Assembly: GCF_047501465.1 (NCBI RefSeq)
Contig: NZ_JAZDRL010000001.1
Span: forward strand, 124,001-188,000
DNA: 64,000 bases
Direction: 5' to 3'
From: Pseudochelatococcus sp047501465
Lineage (GTDB): Bacteria > Pseudomonadota > Alphaproteobacteria > Rhizobiales > Beijerinckiaceae
The notes beneath the pieces were generated by a model. That model made no database searches. It had not been told where the DNA came from and saw nothing but the letters and a program-made list of their open reading frames with translations. Positions 17,713 to 27,023 of the stretch are shown piece by piece; positions within the stretch are counted from its first letter, which is position 1, and the number at the start of each line of letters is the position of its first letter. A program made the translations under genes and the position numbers.

Positions 17713-18660
17713 CTAACTATCACCGAGCGGATGCAGATCGCGCACCATGGCTTTCATGCGCTCATCGAGAATGTGGGTGTAGATCTGTGTTGTAGCGATA
17801 TCAGCATGGCCAAGCAGCTCCTGCACCACGCGTAGATCGGCACCATTGTGAAGCAGATGGCTGGCAAACGCATGGCGCAATACATGCGGGCTGACGCGTT
17901 CAGGAGATAGACCAGCTTGTATCGCCAAATCCTTGAGATCGCGCGCAAATGCTTGCCGTGTGAGGTGGCCAGAAGCGCTGTCAGCGGGGAATAACCACTG
18001 TGAATGGCTTTCACGGTTGTTGGCCGCAGCTTCACGAAGCATAAGGAAGGTCCTGGCGGCTTCGCGCGCGGCGTCGGTCAATGGCACGAGACGTTCCTTA
18101 TCGCCTTTTCCGCGCACGATCAGAAAACGTTCACGCGTGCGGGCCGCTGTGATCGGTAAGGCGATCAATTCGGATACGCGCAAGCCTGTGGCGTAGAGAA
18201 CTTCCATAAGGCACGCCATTCGTGCGCGCATGAGGCGTTTGGCCAAAGGCAAGGTTTCATCATTAATGCCTGCATGGGCTTCCGTCAGTAGACGATCCAC
18301 CTCTGCAATCGATAACACCTTGGGCAGTGATTGTCCGCGCCGTGGTCCTTCGATGGCCGCAGCGGGATCTGTACGGCAGTGGCCTTCGCTATACAGAAAA
18401 CGGTGGAGCTGGCGCACGGCCGATAGTTTGCGGGCGGCCGACGTTGCTTTCAGGCCGCGTTCATCAAGCTCAACCATAAATGCACGGATGGAATCGGATG
18501 TTGCAGAGTCAGGCGTCTTGTTCTGGCTAAGCAAAAAAGCAGTGTAATCCGTTAGATCGCGGCGATATGCATCGAGTGTATTGCGCGAAGCACCACGCTC
18601 TGCTGCCAGCATATTGAGGTAGAGATCGACAGCGACAAGGGCAGAACCGGGCTTCGGCAT
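17713..18660 (-). CDS. xerD: tyrosine recombinase XerD
   Basis: Resolves chromosome dimers at dif together with XerC and FtsK. The 315-residue protein has an N-terminal SAM-like core-binding domain (about 1-100) and a C-terminal catalytic domain with the full tyrosine recombinase set by my count: Arg161 (YATGLRVSEL), Lys185 (VRGKGDKER), His259 and Arg262 (SPHVLRHAFASH), His285 (LLGHADI) and nucleophile Tyr294 (TTQIYTHI). ATG start with a weak ribosome-binding site, only 9 bases after the stop of the small membrane protein gene, so likely cotranscribed with it. It is housekeeping, not a phage integrase: its position beside aroK-aroB is conserved. Confidence 0.92.
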   Translation of the reverse strand: MPKPGSALVAVDLYLNMLAAERGASRNTLDAYRRDLTDYTAFLLSQNKTPDSATSDSIRAFMVELDERGLKATSAARKLSAVRQLHRFLYSEGHCRTDPAAAIEGPRRGQSLPKVLSIAEVDRLLTEAHAGINDETLPLAKRLMRARMACLMEVLYATGLRVSELIALPITAARTRERFLIVRGKGDKERLVPLTDAAREAARTFLMLREAAANNRESHSQWLFPADSASGHLTRQAFARDLKDLAIQAGLSPERVSPHVLRHAFASHLLHNGADLRVVQELLGHADIATTQIYTHILDERMKAMVRDLHPLGDS

Positions 18661-18669
18661 GGCTTGTCG

Positions 18670-18813
18670 TTAGCGCGGCAGGCGGTCGGCGGGGATTGCG
18701 ACTGTGATCTCACGCATTTCGGGCGTGAGGTAAGTCGCCAGTGCATAAAGGCCTGCATAGCCCAGACCCGTGAGAATGCCGACAATGATAAGAAGACGAA
18801 AAAGCGTAGGCAT
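18670..18813 (-). CDS. 47-residue single-span membrane protein
   Basis: Starts at the ATG at 18813 with GGAG about 6-9 bases upstream and encodes a protein beginning MPTLFRLLIIVGILTGLGYA, a single hydrophobic helix, followed by LYALATYLTPEMREITVAIP and a short basic end. The same reading frame stays open for 85 more codons upstream, but those are not protein-like. Small proteins of this shape are found between aroK and xerD in related bacteria as far as I recall; the function is unknown. Its close spacing to xerD implies one transcript. Confidence 0.7.
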   Translation of the reverse strand: MPTLFRLLIIVGILTGLGYAGLYALATYLTPEMREITVAIPADRLPR

Positions 18814-19095
18814 TGTTACTCCGCAGGCCGGTGATACAAAGGTCGGCCACGATAAGAATATCATCCGACGTTGCGTACGTGCAGACATTTTCCCGTGATA
18901 GTAAACAAGCCATGATCGACAATTAGCCGCATCTGGCGCATGGTTGTAACATGCTAATGAAATACGTGAAGGCGTGAGAAAGGATCTGCGGTGAAGTTGG
19001 GCAATGGCCATGATGCAATAATGCGCGGATGTTAGGGACAGGGATGCGCAAGGGCCAGGGTGCAACACACAGAATAACGCGGATACATGTAAAAT

Positions 19096-19716
19096 ATGAA
19101 GACAGATGACGGAGATACAGGCTCTGAGGTTGTTTCACGCGATACCGCGCATCGTGATATGCAGCGGGATGCGGCGATGTGCGCGCGGATTGCAACAAAG
19201 CTTGGTCATCGTACGGTCACGTTGATTGGCATGATGGGTGCGGGCAAAAGCACAATCGGTCGGCGCCTGGCGCAACGTCTCAATCTGCCATTTGTCGATG
19301 CTGACCTGGAGATCGAAGCAGCAGCGGGCATGTGCATCGCAGATATCTTCTCAATCCATGGCGAAGCGCATTTTCGTGAAGGCGAGCGGCGGGTCATTGA
19401 TCGGCTGCTCAATGAGGGACCACAGGTGCTCGCAACTGGCGGTGGGGCTTATATGAATCCGCAGACCCGCGCACGCATTGGCGAATCGGGGCCCTCTATC
19501 TGGCTGATGGCTGATGCTGACACGTTGATGCGTCGCGTGCGTAAACGTCCCACGCGGCCTCTGTTGCAGACGGACAACCCTGAAGCAACCTTGCAACGCC
19601 TGATGGATGAGCGCTATCCCGTCTATGCACTGGCTGATCTTACCGTGCATTCGCGGGAAGTGCCGCATGAGACAATTGTCGATGAACTTGTGGCCATTCT
19701 CGACGCTAATCTGTAA
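19096..19716 (+). CDS. aroK: shikimate kinase
   Basis: Phosphorylates shikimate in the chorismate pathway. The P-loop GMMGAGKSTIGRRLAQRL lies at about residues 47-64, followed by FVDADLEIEAAAGMCIADIF, the shikimate-binding FREGERRVIDRL, the GGGAYMNPQTR block and the lid RVRKRPTRPLL. Length is 206 residues, with about 30 residues before the P-loop domain that are not conserved; later ATGs at 19159 or 19177 are possible starts, and the ribosome-binding site at 19096 is weak. aroB follows in the same direction, the usual arrangement. Confidence 0.93.
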   Translation: MKTDDGDTGSEVVSRDTAHRDMQRDAAMCARIATKLGHRTVTLIGMMGAGKSTIGRRLAQRLNLPFVDADLEIEAAAGMCIADIFSIHGEAHFREGERRVIDRLLNEGPQVLATGGGAYMNPQTRARIGESGPSIWLMADADTLMRRVRKRPTRPLLQTDNPEATLQRLMDERYPVYALADLTVHSREVPHETIVDELVAILDANL

Positions 19717-19797
19717 AGAATGAAGCCTCAGCAAAATGGCCGTTTCAGCAGGACGGTTTTTGCGCCAGTTTTGACGTTTGCGCTTCTGGAGACTTTG

Positions 19798-20967
19798 ATG
19801 ACCAGCAATGCTCAGGATCTCGCTTCCTCTGCAGGGGGAGCGGCCCCTATTACAGTGCCGGTTGCTCTGGGGGAGCGCTCGTACGACATCGTGATCGGCC
19901 GTGATATCGTCGCGCCTGGTGCCACGCGTGTAGCGCAGCTTGCGCCCGGTGGGGCTGTGGCCATTGTCACCGATGACACTGTTAATGCTCTGCACGGTGC
20001 GCGGATTACCGATGCACTTGAATCCCAGGGCCTGCGCGTTGCCCAAATTACAGTGCCACCGGGAGAGAGCAGCAAATCTTATGCGCAATTTGCAGCCGTG
20101 TGTGATGGGCTGATAGCGGCCAGGATAGAGCGCGGCGATCTGGTGCTGGCATTGGGCGGCGGAGTTGTTGGAGATCTGGCCGGTTTTGCTGCGGCATCAG
20201 TGCGCAGAGGGGTGCGCTTTGTGCAATGGCCAACAACGTTGTTGGCGCAGGTCGATTCATCGGTTGGTGGAAAGACGGGTATTAATTCGTCTTATGGCAA
20301 AAATCTGGTGGGGGCATTTCATCAGCCCTCGCTGGTTGTGGCCGATATGGCGGTGCTCGATACTTTAAGCGCAAGAGAGTTTCGTGCCGGTTATGCCGAA
20401 GTCGTCAAATATGGCTTGATAGATGATCCGGCTTTTTTCGAATGGTGCGAGCTGAACGGCACGGCGGTATTTACGGCGGGCGAAGCATGCGCAAAAGCGG
20501 TGGCGACGAGTTGTGCTGCCAAAGCGGCGGTTGTCGCGCGTGATGAGCATGAGAATGGCGATAGGGCTTTGCTTAATCTGGGCCATACCTTTGGCCATGC
20601 GCTTGAGCGTGCCTGTGGTTATGATGGCGCACGGTTGGTGCACGGTGAGGGGGTTGCGATCGGTATGGCGATGGCATTCCGCTTTTCAGTCAAGCTCGGG
20701 CTTGCATCTGGGCAGGATGCTGAGCGCGTGGAGCGTCATCTAAAAGCAGTAGGTTTGCCAACGCGGTTGCAGGAAGTGCCAGGCGATATCGGCGATCCTG
20801 ATAGCCTCCTGGATGCGATGGCGCAGGATAAAAAGGTGCGGCGTGGCGCGCTTACTTTTATCCTTGCACGTGGAATTGGGCAGAGCTTTATCGCTCACGA
20901 CGTGGCGCGGGCTGACGTGCATGCGTTTCTGATGGATGAATTTGCTGCGGACGGGGTTGCTAAGTGA
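19798..20967 (+). CDS. aroB: 3-dehydroquinate synthase
   Basis: Second step of the shikimate pathway, NAD- and metal-dependent. The 389-residue form from ATG 19798 (GGAG 7 bases upstream) carries NAD-binding PGESSKSYAQF and LALGGGVVGDLAGFAAA, the substrate block TTLLAQVDSSVGGKTGINS with NLVGAFHQP, and metal ligands in AGYAEVVKYGLI and LNLGHTFGHALE. The frame extends 26 codons upstream to 19720 without conservation. Its stop overlaps the start of the next gene as GTGA, coupling aroB to the mechanosensitive channel gene. Confidence 0.95.
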   Translation: MTSNAQDLASSAGGAAPITVPVALGERSYDIVIGRDIVAPGATRVAQLAPGGAVAIVTDDTVNALHGARITDALESQGLRVAQITVPPGESSKSYAQFAAVCDGLIAARIERGDLVLALGGGVVGDLAGFAAASVRRGVRFVQWPTTLLAQVDSSVGGKTGINSSYGKNLVGAFHQPSLVVADMAVLDTLSAREFRAGYAEVVKYGLIDDPAFFEWCELNGTAVFTAGEACAKAVATSCAAKAAVVARDEHENGDRALLNLGHTFGHALERACGYDGARLVHGEGVAIGMAMAFRFSVKLGLASGQDAERVERHLKAVGLPTRLQEVPGDIGDPDSLLDAMAQDKKVRRGALTFILARGIGQSFIAHDVARADVHAFLMDEFAADGVAK

Positions 20968-23528
20968 GTGTGTTGGGTAAGAACGTAAGTGCCCGGGCTA
21001 TGATGCTGCGGGTATGCAGCATGCTGATGCTGTTGGCGCTGGTTGCGTGTGGCGATCCTGTCGTGGTTGGGCAGGATACGGCAGGTAAGGCGCCTTCGGT
21101 TTCTAAATCTTCCATGGCTGCAAAGCCTTCCTCTCCTAAAGTATCCTCTACCCAGGACAATGCCAACGGTGCGCGTCCCGCGCCCTCTACTGCACTTAAT
21201 GTAGTGCGGGCTGAGCTTGAGACGCTCGAAAAAGCGCTTGAATCGAATGATCTGAATGAAGAGCAACTGCTTGGCATGCGGGAGCGTGTGGGCGATGCGT
21301 CAAGTCAAATTCGGGCTGTGATTAGCGATCTGGCGCCTCGTGCGGCTGCTATTAGTGCACAGCTGGCGCAATTGGGTCCCCGCCCGGCAGAAGGTGCTCC
21401 GCCTGAAAGTGAAACAACTGCCAGAGAGCGCGATGAGCGTAGCCGAAATCTGGCAGAACTGCAGGCTGGCATTGGCCTCGCGGAAGCGATGTTGGTGCAG
21501 GCCGGGCAGATTTCGACCTCTATCAATGATAAACGCAGACTTGTCCTTGCCAATGAATTGTTTGCAAATGGCCCTAGCCTTTTCAGCCCGGGCTTATGGA
21601 AAGAGGCGCTCAGCCATGTGCCGGAGGGGCTGGAATCTGGCCGCAAAATTTTTGGCGGCTGGCTTGTCGCCGCATCTCAGCGTGCCCGTGATGGTATGGC
21701 ATTAGCGACCTCCCTGGCGATTGCCGTCTGGGCGGGTTTGCACTTTTTTCAGCGCCGTTTCCTGCCGCGGTTAAACCGCCGTTCGTCTAATGAAGCCAAT
21801 CCTGAGCGACTGCGCAGGGTTACGAAAGCAATGGGGGTGATGCTCTGCGCAACGGTGCCGATCATCGCTTCCATGATGACGCTGTTCGCTGGCCTCGATG
21901 CGGAGGGGCTTGCTGACGGACGGATGGAATCCGTCATTGTCTGGCTGCTGGTGAGTGCAGGATTTGTATTTTTCATGCGGGCTCTTGCCCGTGCGATTTT
22001 TGCACCCGGATTGCCGCAATGGCGATTGTTCTCACTTGATGATGATACGGCAACCTGGCTTTACCACACCAGCGTTGTGCTAACGGTGGTGATGCTGGCG
22101 GGGCAGTTATTGCAGGTTGTCGTGGCGGCAGCTGATGTGCATCTGTCACTGGTATCCCTGGTGGATGGTCTTGCTGCCTTTTCCGTAGCGGCTGTGATGT
22201 TCTGGACTTTGCAGGGTCTGCGGCGGCGTGCAAAACCGATTGAGGATGATTTCGGCCCCTATGTTCCCTCTGAACCGCAATTGTGGAGCCTGGCGCGTGT
22301 GGTGGGGTGGTTGGCCACTTTTGCCATTCTGGCCGCCTTGCTGACAGGTTTTATTGCATTTGCGTCCTTTATTGTGGACCAGGTAATCTGGGTTGCCACA
22401 ATCGTTGGCCTATTCTTCCTTATCACGACGCTGATTGAGGAAGTTGCAGTTGAAACACCTAAGCGCAATTCGCGGGTATCATTGGTGTTGCAGACGAGCG
22501 TGGGGCTGCGTCGCCGCACCTTGGAGCAGATCGGTATTTTGTTTGCTGGTCTGACTAAACTGGTGTTTTTTGCCATCGGAATCATGTTGATACTCGCCCC
22601 TTGGGGGCTTGAATCGAATGATGTGGTCACCTCTCTCAAACTACTGCGGGCGGGGTTTTCGATTGGTGATTTACGTATGTCACCGGTCGATATATTGGGC
22701 GCTATCTTCACCTTTGGGATCACGCTTTTCATCAGCCGTGTGATTCAGCGTTGGCTTTCAACACGGTTCCTGCCTGCGACGAGTGTTGATCCGGGTATTC
22801 GAAATTCTATCGCTACAGGTGTTGGCTATATCGGCTTTTTCCTTGCCGTTGGTTTGGCATGCACGCAGATTGGGTTAAGTCTTGATCGTGTTGCGATTGT
22901 CGCTGGTGCGCTGTCTGTCGGTATCGGTTTTGGTTTGCAGTCCATCGTGAACAACTTTGTATCCGGTCTCATCCTGTTATGGGAGCGACCGATCAAGGTG
23001 GGCGATTGGGTCGTTGTTGGGCCAGATGAAGGATATGTGAAGCGCATCAATGTGCGTGCTACTGAAATCGAGACCTTTGATCGCGCTGCTGTGATTGTGC
23101 CTAATTCAAGTCTCGTATCAGGCACAGTGAAGAACTGGCTGCATCACGATAAACTAGGGCGCGTGATTATCGCAATTGGCGTCAATTATGCAGCTGATCC
23201 TGAAGTGGTACGGGACTTGATGTTGGCTTGCGCCAAAGAGCACGCACAGGTTCTTGATACACCGCCTCCGAGTGTGTTGCTGCGCGGGTTCGAGCCAACA
23301 ATGTTGCGGTTTGAGATGCGTTGCTTCATTGCAAATATCGAGAACCGGCTTTCTGTTACCAGCGATCTAAATTTTGCAGTTCTAAAAGCATTGCGCCAAC
23401 AAGACTTCGTGCCAGTACGCCCTATGGTTTGGGAAGAGTGGAAATTCGGTGCCAGTGATGGTGCAGACGCTGAAGGTGGCTTCAACCATCATCACGGGCA
23501 AGACGATACGGGATCGGCAAAATCATGA
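20964..23528 (+). CDS. MscS-like mechanosensitive channel with DUF3772-type N-terminus
   Basis: An 854-residue membrane protein. The N-terminus has a lipobox-like signal (ALVACG, Cys29). Residues about 75-190 are a helical, charged periplasmic region resembling DUF3772. From about 235 to 660 come some ten to eleven hydrophobic helices, and the last is the MscS pore-lining type (GALSVGIGFGLQSIVNNFVS). The MscS beta domain follows with RPIKVGDWVVVG and VPNSSLVSGTVKNW. Such large channels release solutes on hypo-osmotic shock. GTG start overlaps the aroB stop by 4 bases. A Cys29 lipid anchor would put the N-terminus in the periplasm. Confidence 0.88.
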   Translation: MSVLGKNVSARAMMLRVCSMLMLLALVACGDPVVVGQDTAGKAPSVSKSSMAAKPSSPKVSSTQDNANGARPAPSTALNVVRAELETLEKALESNDLNEEQLLGMRERVGDASSQIRAVISDLAPRAAAISAQLAQLGPRPAEGAPPESETTARERDERSRNLAELQAGIGLAEAMLVQAGQISTSINDKRRLVLANELFANGPSLFSPGLWKEALSHVPEGLESGRKIFGGWLVAASQRARDGMALATSLAIAVWAGLHFFQRRFLPRLNRRSSNEANPERLRRVTKAMGVMLCATVPIIASMMTLFAGLDAEGLADGRMESVIVWLLVSAGFVFFMRALARAIFAPGLPQWRLFSLDDDTATWLYHTSVVLTVVMLAGQLLQVVVAAADVHLSLVSLVDGLAAFSVAAVMFWTLQGLRRRAKPIEDDFGPYVPSEPQLWSLARVVGWLATFAILAALLTGFIAFASFIVDQVIWVATIVGLFFLITTLIEEVAVETPKRNSRVSLVLQTSVGLRRRTLEQIGILFAGLTKLVFFAIGIMLILAPWGLESNDVVTSLKLLRAGFSIGDLRMSPVDILGAIFTFGITLFISRVIQRWLSTRFLPATSVDPGIRNSIATGVGYIGFFLAVGLACTQIGLSLDRVAIVAGALSVGIGFGLQSIVNNFVSGLILLWERPIKVGDWVVVGPDEGYVKRINVRATEIETFDRAAVIVPNSSLVSGTVKNWLHHDKLGRVIIAIGVNYAADPEVVRDLMLACAKEHAQVLDTPPPSVLLRGFEPTMLRFEMRCFIANIENRLSVTSDLNFAVLKALRQQDFVPVRPMVWEEWKFGASDGADAEGGFNHHHGQDDTGSAKS

Positions 23529-24028
23529 TCGTGGCAGGAATGACAATGACAAAAGCTGCGGCACTGGCTTGTTTGTTGCTTGGCCTCACTTCTTGTGCTG
23601 AGCCACAGCGTAGCACGGGTGTTGCCCCGTTTTATCGTATGGTTGATCATGCTGGGGCCAAGGTTGATGCGGCTGCAGCAGAGGAGATCATCACAGCTTA
23701 TCGCCGCAAGAACGGGCTGGGTGCCGTAAAGGTTGATGCGCTGCTGAGTGCTCAGGCGCAGGCGAGTGCGCAAGCAGCTGCACGGGCGGATAGGCCAGTC
23801 TCTGCAGATGCATTGAAGGCGCAACTGATGACACAGGGTGTGCGGCAGCCAGGAGTTAATTTATCCGCAGGCTATCGGACACTGGCAGAGGCCTTTTCCG
23901 GCTGGCGCGATTCACCTCAGCATAATCGAGTGCTGCTGCAAAAATCCGCAACACGGATTGGCATTGCCACGGCCTATGCGCCGGGTTCCAAATATAAGGT
24001 GTATTGGGCGCTGATTGTTGCGGAGTAG
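23525..24028 (+). CDS. CAP (SCP-like) domain lipoprotein
   Basis: A 167-residue predicted lipoprotein: hydrophobic signal with lipobox LTSC (Cys24) followed by a CAP domain (EEIITAYRRKNGLGAVKVDA, LSAQAQASAQAAARAD, EAFSGWRDSPQHNRVLL, and WALIVAE at the end). The segment SPQHNRVLLQ matches the CAP H-x-x-x-L motif. Roles of bacterial CAP proteins are mostly unknown. The ATG overlaps the channel gene stop (ATGA), so aroK, aroB, channel and this gene read as one unit. A second ATG at 23540 is possible. Confidence 0.8.
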   Translation: MIVAGMTMTKAAALACLLLGLTSCAEPQRSTGVAPFYRMVDHAGAKVDAAAAEEIITAYRRKNGLGAVKVDALLSAQAQASAQAAARADRPVSADALKAQLMTQGVRQPGVNLSAGYRTLAEAFSGWRDSPQHNRVLLQKSATRIGIATAYAPGSKYKVYWALIVAE

Positions 24029-24045
24029 CGAGACTCCGCAACAAT
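24014..24045. terminator. hairpin between the convergent CAP and prfC genes
   Basis: A perfect 13-bp inverted repeat (ATTGTTGCGGAGT and its complement) with a 6-base loop spans the CAP gene stop codon and ends 11 bases from the prfC stop. There is no clear T-tract, so factor-independent termination is only probable; its position between convergent genes fits a bidirectional terminator. Confidence 0.6.
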
Positions 24046-24056
24046 CAAAGTGGTTT

Positions 24057-25643
24057 TCAGGCGTTATCCTGCACCTGATAATCCTTGATGTCGGTGAAGC
24101 GGATTTCCGGCCAGCGTTCCAGCTCGTAATTGAGCGAGAATGCAGTAGAGGCCATAAAAACCGGCGCGCCATCAAGGTCTACCGCGAGCGATGAATTATT
24201 GGCATTCATGAACTTGTCGAGCTCAATGCGACTGTCGCTGTCAATCCAGCGGCAAACGGAAAAGCGCGTCGTTTCATAATCGATCGGCAGGCCATACTCG
24301 CCCTGTAAGCGCGTTTTCAGCACGTCAAGCTGGAGTGCGCCAACGACGCCGACAATAGGAGCCGAACCATCCTGCGGGATGAAGAGCTGTACCACGCCTT
24401 CTTCAGCCATTTGCTGCAAAGCTTCGCGCAGCTTTTTGGCCTTCATCGCATCCGTGAGCTTGATACGGCGCATGATCTCAGGCGCAAACGAGGGTACTCC
24501 GCGGAAGACGATTTCCTCGCCCTCAGTCAGCGTGTCGCCAATGCGCAGGGTGCCATGGTTGGGAATGCCAACCACATCGCCAGCATAGGCTTCATCTGCA
24601 ATTGCGCGATCTTGCGCAAAGAAGAATTGCGGCGCTGAAAGGCTCATGGGCTTGCCGGTGCGCACGAGCTTTGCCTTCATGCCCCGCGAGAGCTTACCTG
24701 AGCAGATGCGCATGAAGGCAATACGATCGCGGTGGTTCGGATCCATGTTCGCCTGAATTTTGAACACAAAGCCGGTCATTTTAGGCTCGTTTGCCTGTAC
24801 AGTACGGGTATGCGCTTGCTGCTCACGCGGTGGAGGCGCAATTTCACCCATCGCATCAATCAGATCGCGCACACCGAAATTGCGCAATGCACTGCCGAAA
24901 AACACCGGTGTCAGATGACCTTCGCGGAAAGATTCAAGGTCAAAAGGCCGGCATCCCTCGCGTGCCAGCTCCAGCTCTTCCCGCCATGCATCACGATCAT
25001 ACTCAGGGACAAGCGCCAACAGAGCAGGATCATCAGGACCGCTGACAGGGAGGGGAGGGCCATCCTTATCGATTTGGCGTACGGTATTCTTGGCCAGGTC
25101 ATAAGTGCCGGCGAAGCTTTTCCCCCGGCTGATCGGCCAGTTGATCGGTGCGGTGTCGAGAGCAAGCGTTTTTTCGATTTCGTCCAGCAGGTCGAATGGA
25201 TCACGCGTTTCACGATCAAGCTTGTTGATAAAGGTGACGATTGGGATATCGCGCAATCGGCACACTTCAAACAATTTACGTGTACGCGCCTCGATACCTT
25301 TCGCAGCATCGATCACCATGATCGCCGAATCGACAGCGGTGAGTGTGCGGTAGGTGTCTTCAGAGAAGTCCTCGTGTCCTGGCGTGTCGAGCAGGTTGAA
25401 GACATGGCCGCCATATTCGAATGTCATCACCGATGTGACGACTGAAATACCGCGATCACGCTCAATGCCCATCCAGTCGGAACGGGTTTGAACACGGTTC
25501 TTCTTGGCTTTGACCTCACCGGCAAGCTGAATCGCACCACCGAAAAGAAGGATCTTTTCAGTGAGTGTGGTTTTACCGGCGTCCGGATGGGAGATAATAG
25601 CGAAGGTCCTGCGAAGGGCCTCCGGAGAAGATTTGTCGGTCAT
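24057..25643 (-). CDS. prfC: peptide chain release factor 3
   Basis: GTPase that recycles RF1 and RF2 from the ribosome after termination. The 528-residue length is standard. The GTP-binding domain has SHPDAGKTTLTEKIL (G1), GISVVTSV (G2), DTPGHEDFS (G3), and FINKLDRE (G4); domain II and the RF3-specific C-terminal domain follow (EYGLPIDYETTRFSVCRW, and EIRFTDIKDYQ at the end). The ATG start has only a weak ribosome-binding site. It lies downstream of nothing on its strand within 90 bases and upstream of a convergent gene. Confidence 0.95.
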   Translation of the reverse strand: MTDKSSPEALRRTFAIISHPDAGKTTLTEKILLFGGAIQLAGEVKAKKNRVQTRSDWMGIERDRGISVVTSVMTFEYGGHVFNLLDTPGHEDFSEDTYRTLTAVDSAIMVIDAAKGIEARTRKLFEVCRLRDIPIVTFINKLDRETRDPFDLLDEIEKTLALDTAPINWPISRGKSFAGTYDLAKNTVRQIDKDGPPLPVSGPDDPALLALVPEYDRDAWREELELAREGCRPFDLESFREGHLTPVFFGSALRNFGVRDLIDAMGEIAPPPREQQAHTRTVQANEPKMTGFVFKIQANMDPNHRDRIAFMRICSGKLSRGMKAKLVRTGKPMSLSAPQFFFAQDRAIADEAYAGDVVGIPNHGTLRIGDTLTEGEEIVFRGVPSFAPEIMRRIKLTDAMKAKKLREALQQMAEEGVVQLFIPQDGSAPIVGVVGALQLDVLKTRLQGEYGLPIDYETTRFSVCRWIDSDSRIELDKFMNANNSSLAVDLDGAPVFMASTAFSLNYELERWPEIRFTDIKDYQVQDNA

Positions 25644-25734
25644 GGTCTACTGGATCAGTGGCGTAAACGCAGCTTGTCGCGCGAAATGGCGCGCGATGCA
25701 AGAGGGTACACGTGATCGCGTTAATTTGAGGGCA

Positions 25735-26955
25735 TTAACCGCCCTTGCGCAGCTTCTCCAGCAGGGTGGTTGTGGGATAGCCATCTGCAGGGAGACCCAG
25801 TGTGCGCTGCGCCTCACGCGTGCCGGCGCGCGTATCTGCGCCAATGACGCCATCAGCCTTTCCAACAGAAAATCCGCGTGCATTCAGAAGATGTTGCAGT
25901 TCGCTAATCTGCTTGGGAGACATATGGTTGATGGCTCCGCCGCGCCGCACAGCGGGAGCGCCCTCTAGCCTGTTAGCGAAATAACCAATGGTGGTGACGT
26001 AAATGAAGGACTGATTCCACTTCAAAAGCACATTGAAATTAGGATACGCGAGAAATGCTGGTCCACTGCGCCCCATCGGGAGCAGAAGCGAGGAGGGCAG
26101 GGCATCTGCGGGAAGTGGCGAGCCATCTGCCATTGTCACACCAAGGCTTGCCCAGTGGGAGCGCGGTTGGCGGCGGTCAAGCCCCGTTTGCTCCCAAGGG
26201 AGTTCTGCGGGAACGCGGATTTCGTCTAGCCAGGGCTGTCCGGCTTTCCATCCCAGCTTTGATAAGTAATTACCTGCAGAGGCAAGAGCGTCGGCAGTGT
26301 TACGGATAAGATCGCGCCTTCCGTTTCCATCATAATCTACAGCGTAGCGCAGGTAATCAGATGGCATAAACTGTACCTGACCAATTTCACCCGCCCATGC
26401 GCCCACCATTTGGGCTGGGGTAAGATCGCCGCGCTCTATGAGGCGCAGGGCGTCAAGTAATTGTGCCCGGAAGAGTTCAGGCCGGCGGCAGTCATAGGCC
26501 AGTGTTGCCAATGAACGCATTGCCGGGAATTTGCCATTATTGGCACCAAAATCAGTCTCAAGGCCCCAGAATGCTGCAATTATGGAAGCGGGCACGCCGT
26601 ATTGCGCTTCGATCCTCTGGAAGGTGCCTCGGTGTATACCGATTTGCTTCCGCCCTTGTTGCAGGCGCCCAGCAGAGACCATACGGTCAGAAAATTGCAG
26701 AAAGCTTTGCCCAAATACTCCTTGTCCACGATCCCGTGAGACAACATTCGCATCGTAGGTGAGGCCATCAAGACCTGCAGATACAGCAGCGGGTGAGATA
26801 CCTGCTGATAACGCTTCCTGCCGCACGCCTTCAAGCCAGGTGCCAAAACCGCCCTCGCGTTGGCAGGCCGCGTTGGCCATGCTTATTGAGGCAAAAGATA
26901 CAACGCCAGCGATTGCGATTTTAGCAAATGTTGCCTTGAGTATGAAATGACGCAT
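25735..26955 (-). CDS. lytic murein transglycosylase (MltB family) with peptidoglycan-binding domain
   Basis: Cleaves peptidoglycan glycan strands with 1,6-anhydro product formation. From ATG 26955 (GGGGAAG just upstream) it has 406 residues: an N-terminal signal peptide (AIAGVVSFASISMANA), a GH103/SLT_2 domain with the catalytic Glu in IIAAFWGLETDFG and the AGEIGQVQFMPSDYLRYAVD motif, and a C-terminal PG_binding_1 domain (ISELQHLLNARGFSVGKADG, GADTRAG). The open frame extends to 27144 but that would overlap the MFS gene and precede the signal peptide. It lies 68 bases downstream of the MFS gene. Confidence 0.92.
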   Translation of the reverse strand: MRHFILKATFAKIAIAGVVSFASISMANAACQREGGFGTWLEGVRQEALSAGISPAAVSAGLDGLTYDANVVSRDRGQGVFGQSFLQFSDRMVSAGRLQQGRKQIGIHRGTFQRIEAQYGVPASIIAAFWGLETDFGANNGKFPAMRSLATLAYDCRRPELFRAQLLDALRLIERGDLTPAQMVGAWAGEIGQVQFMPSDYLRYAVDYDGNGRRDLIRNTADALASAGNYLSKLGWKAGQPWLDEIRVPAELPWEQTGLDRRQPRSHWASLGVTMADGSPLPADALPSSLLLPMGRSGPAFLAYPNFNVLLKWNQSFIYVTTIGYFANRLEGAPAVRRGGAINHMSPKQISELQHLLNARGFSVGKADGVIGADTRAGTREAQRTLGLPADGYPTTTLLEKLRKGG

Positions 26956-27023
26956 GTTTTCTTCCCCACTCTTACTCATTTTTGTGGCGAGTGTGGCAGA
27001 TGGCATATCTGCGTCAAGGGGCG

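Noticed and set aside
17713..18660. phage integrase
   Set aside because: The tyrosine recombinase has XerD length and motifs and sits beside aroK-aroB, 22 kb from the GTA cluster.
24732..25445. 237-codon frame antisense to prfC
   Set aside because: Mirror frame of prfC; rich in Arg, His and Gln as expected of an antisense frame.
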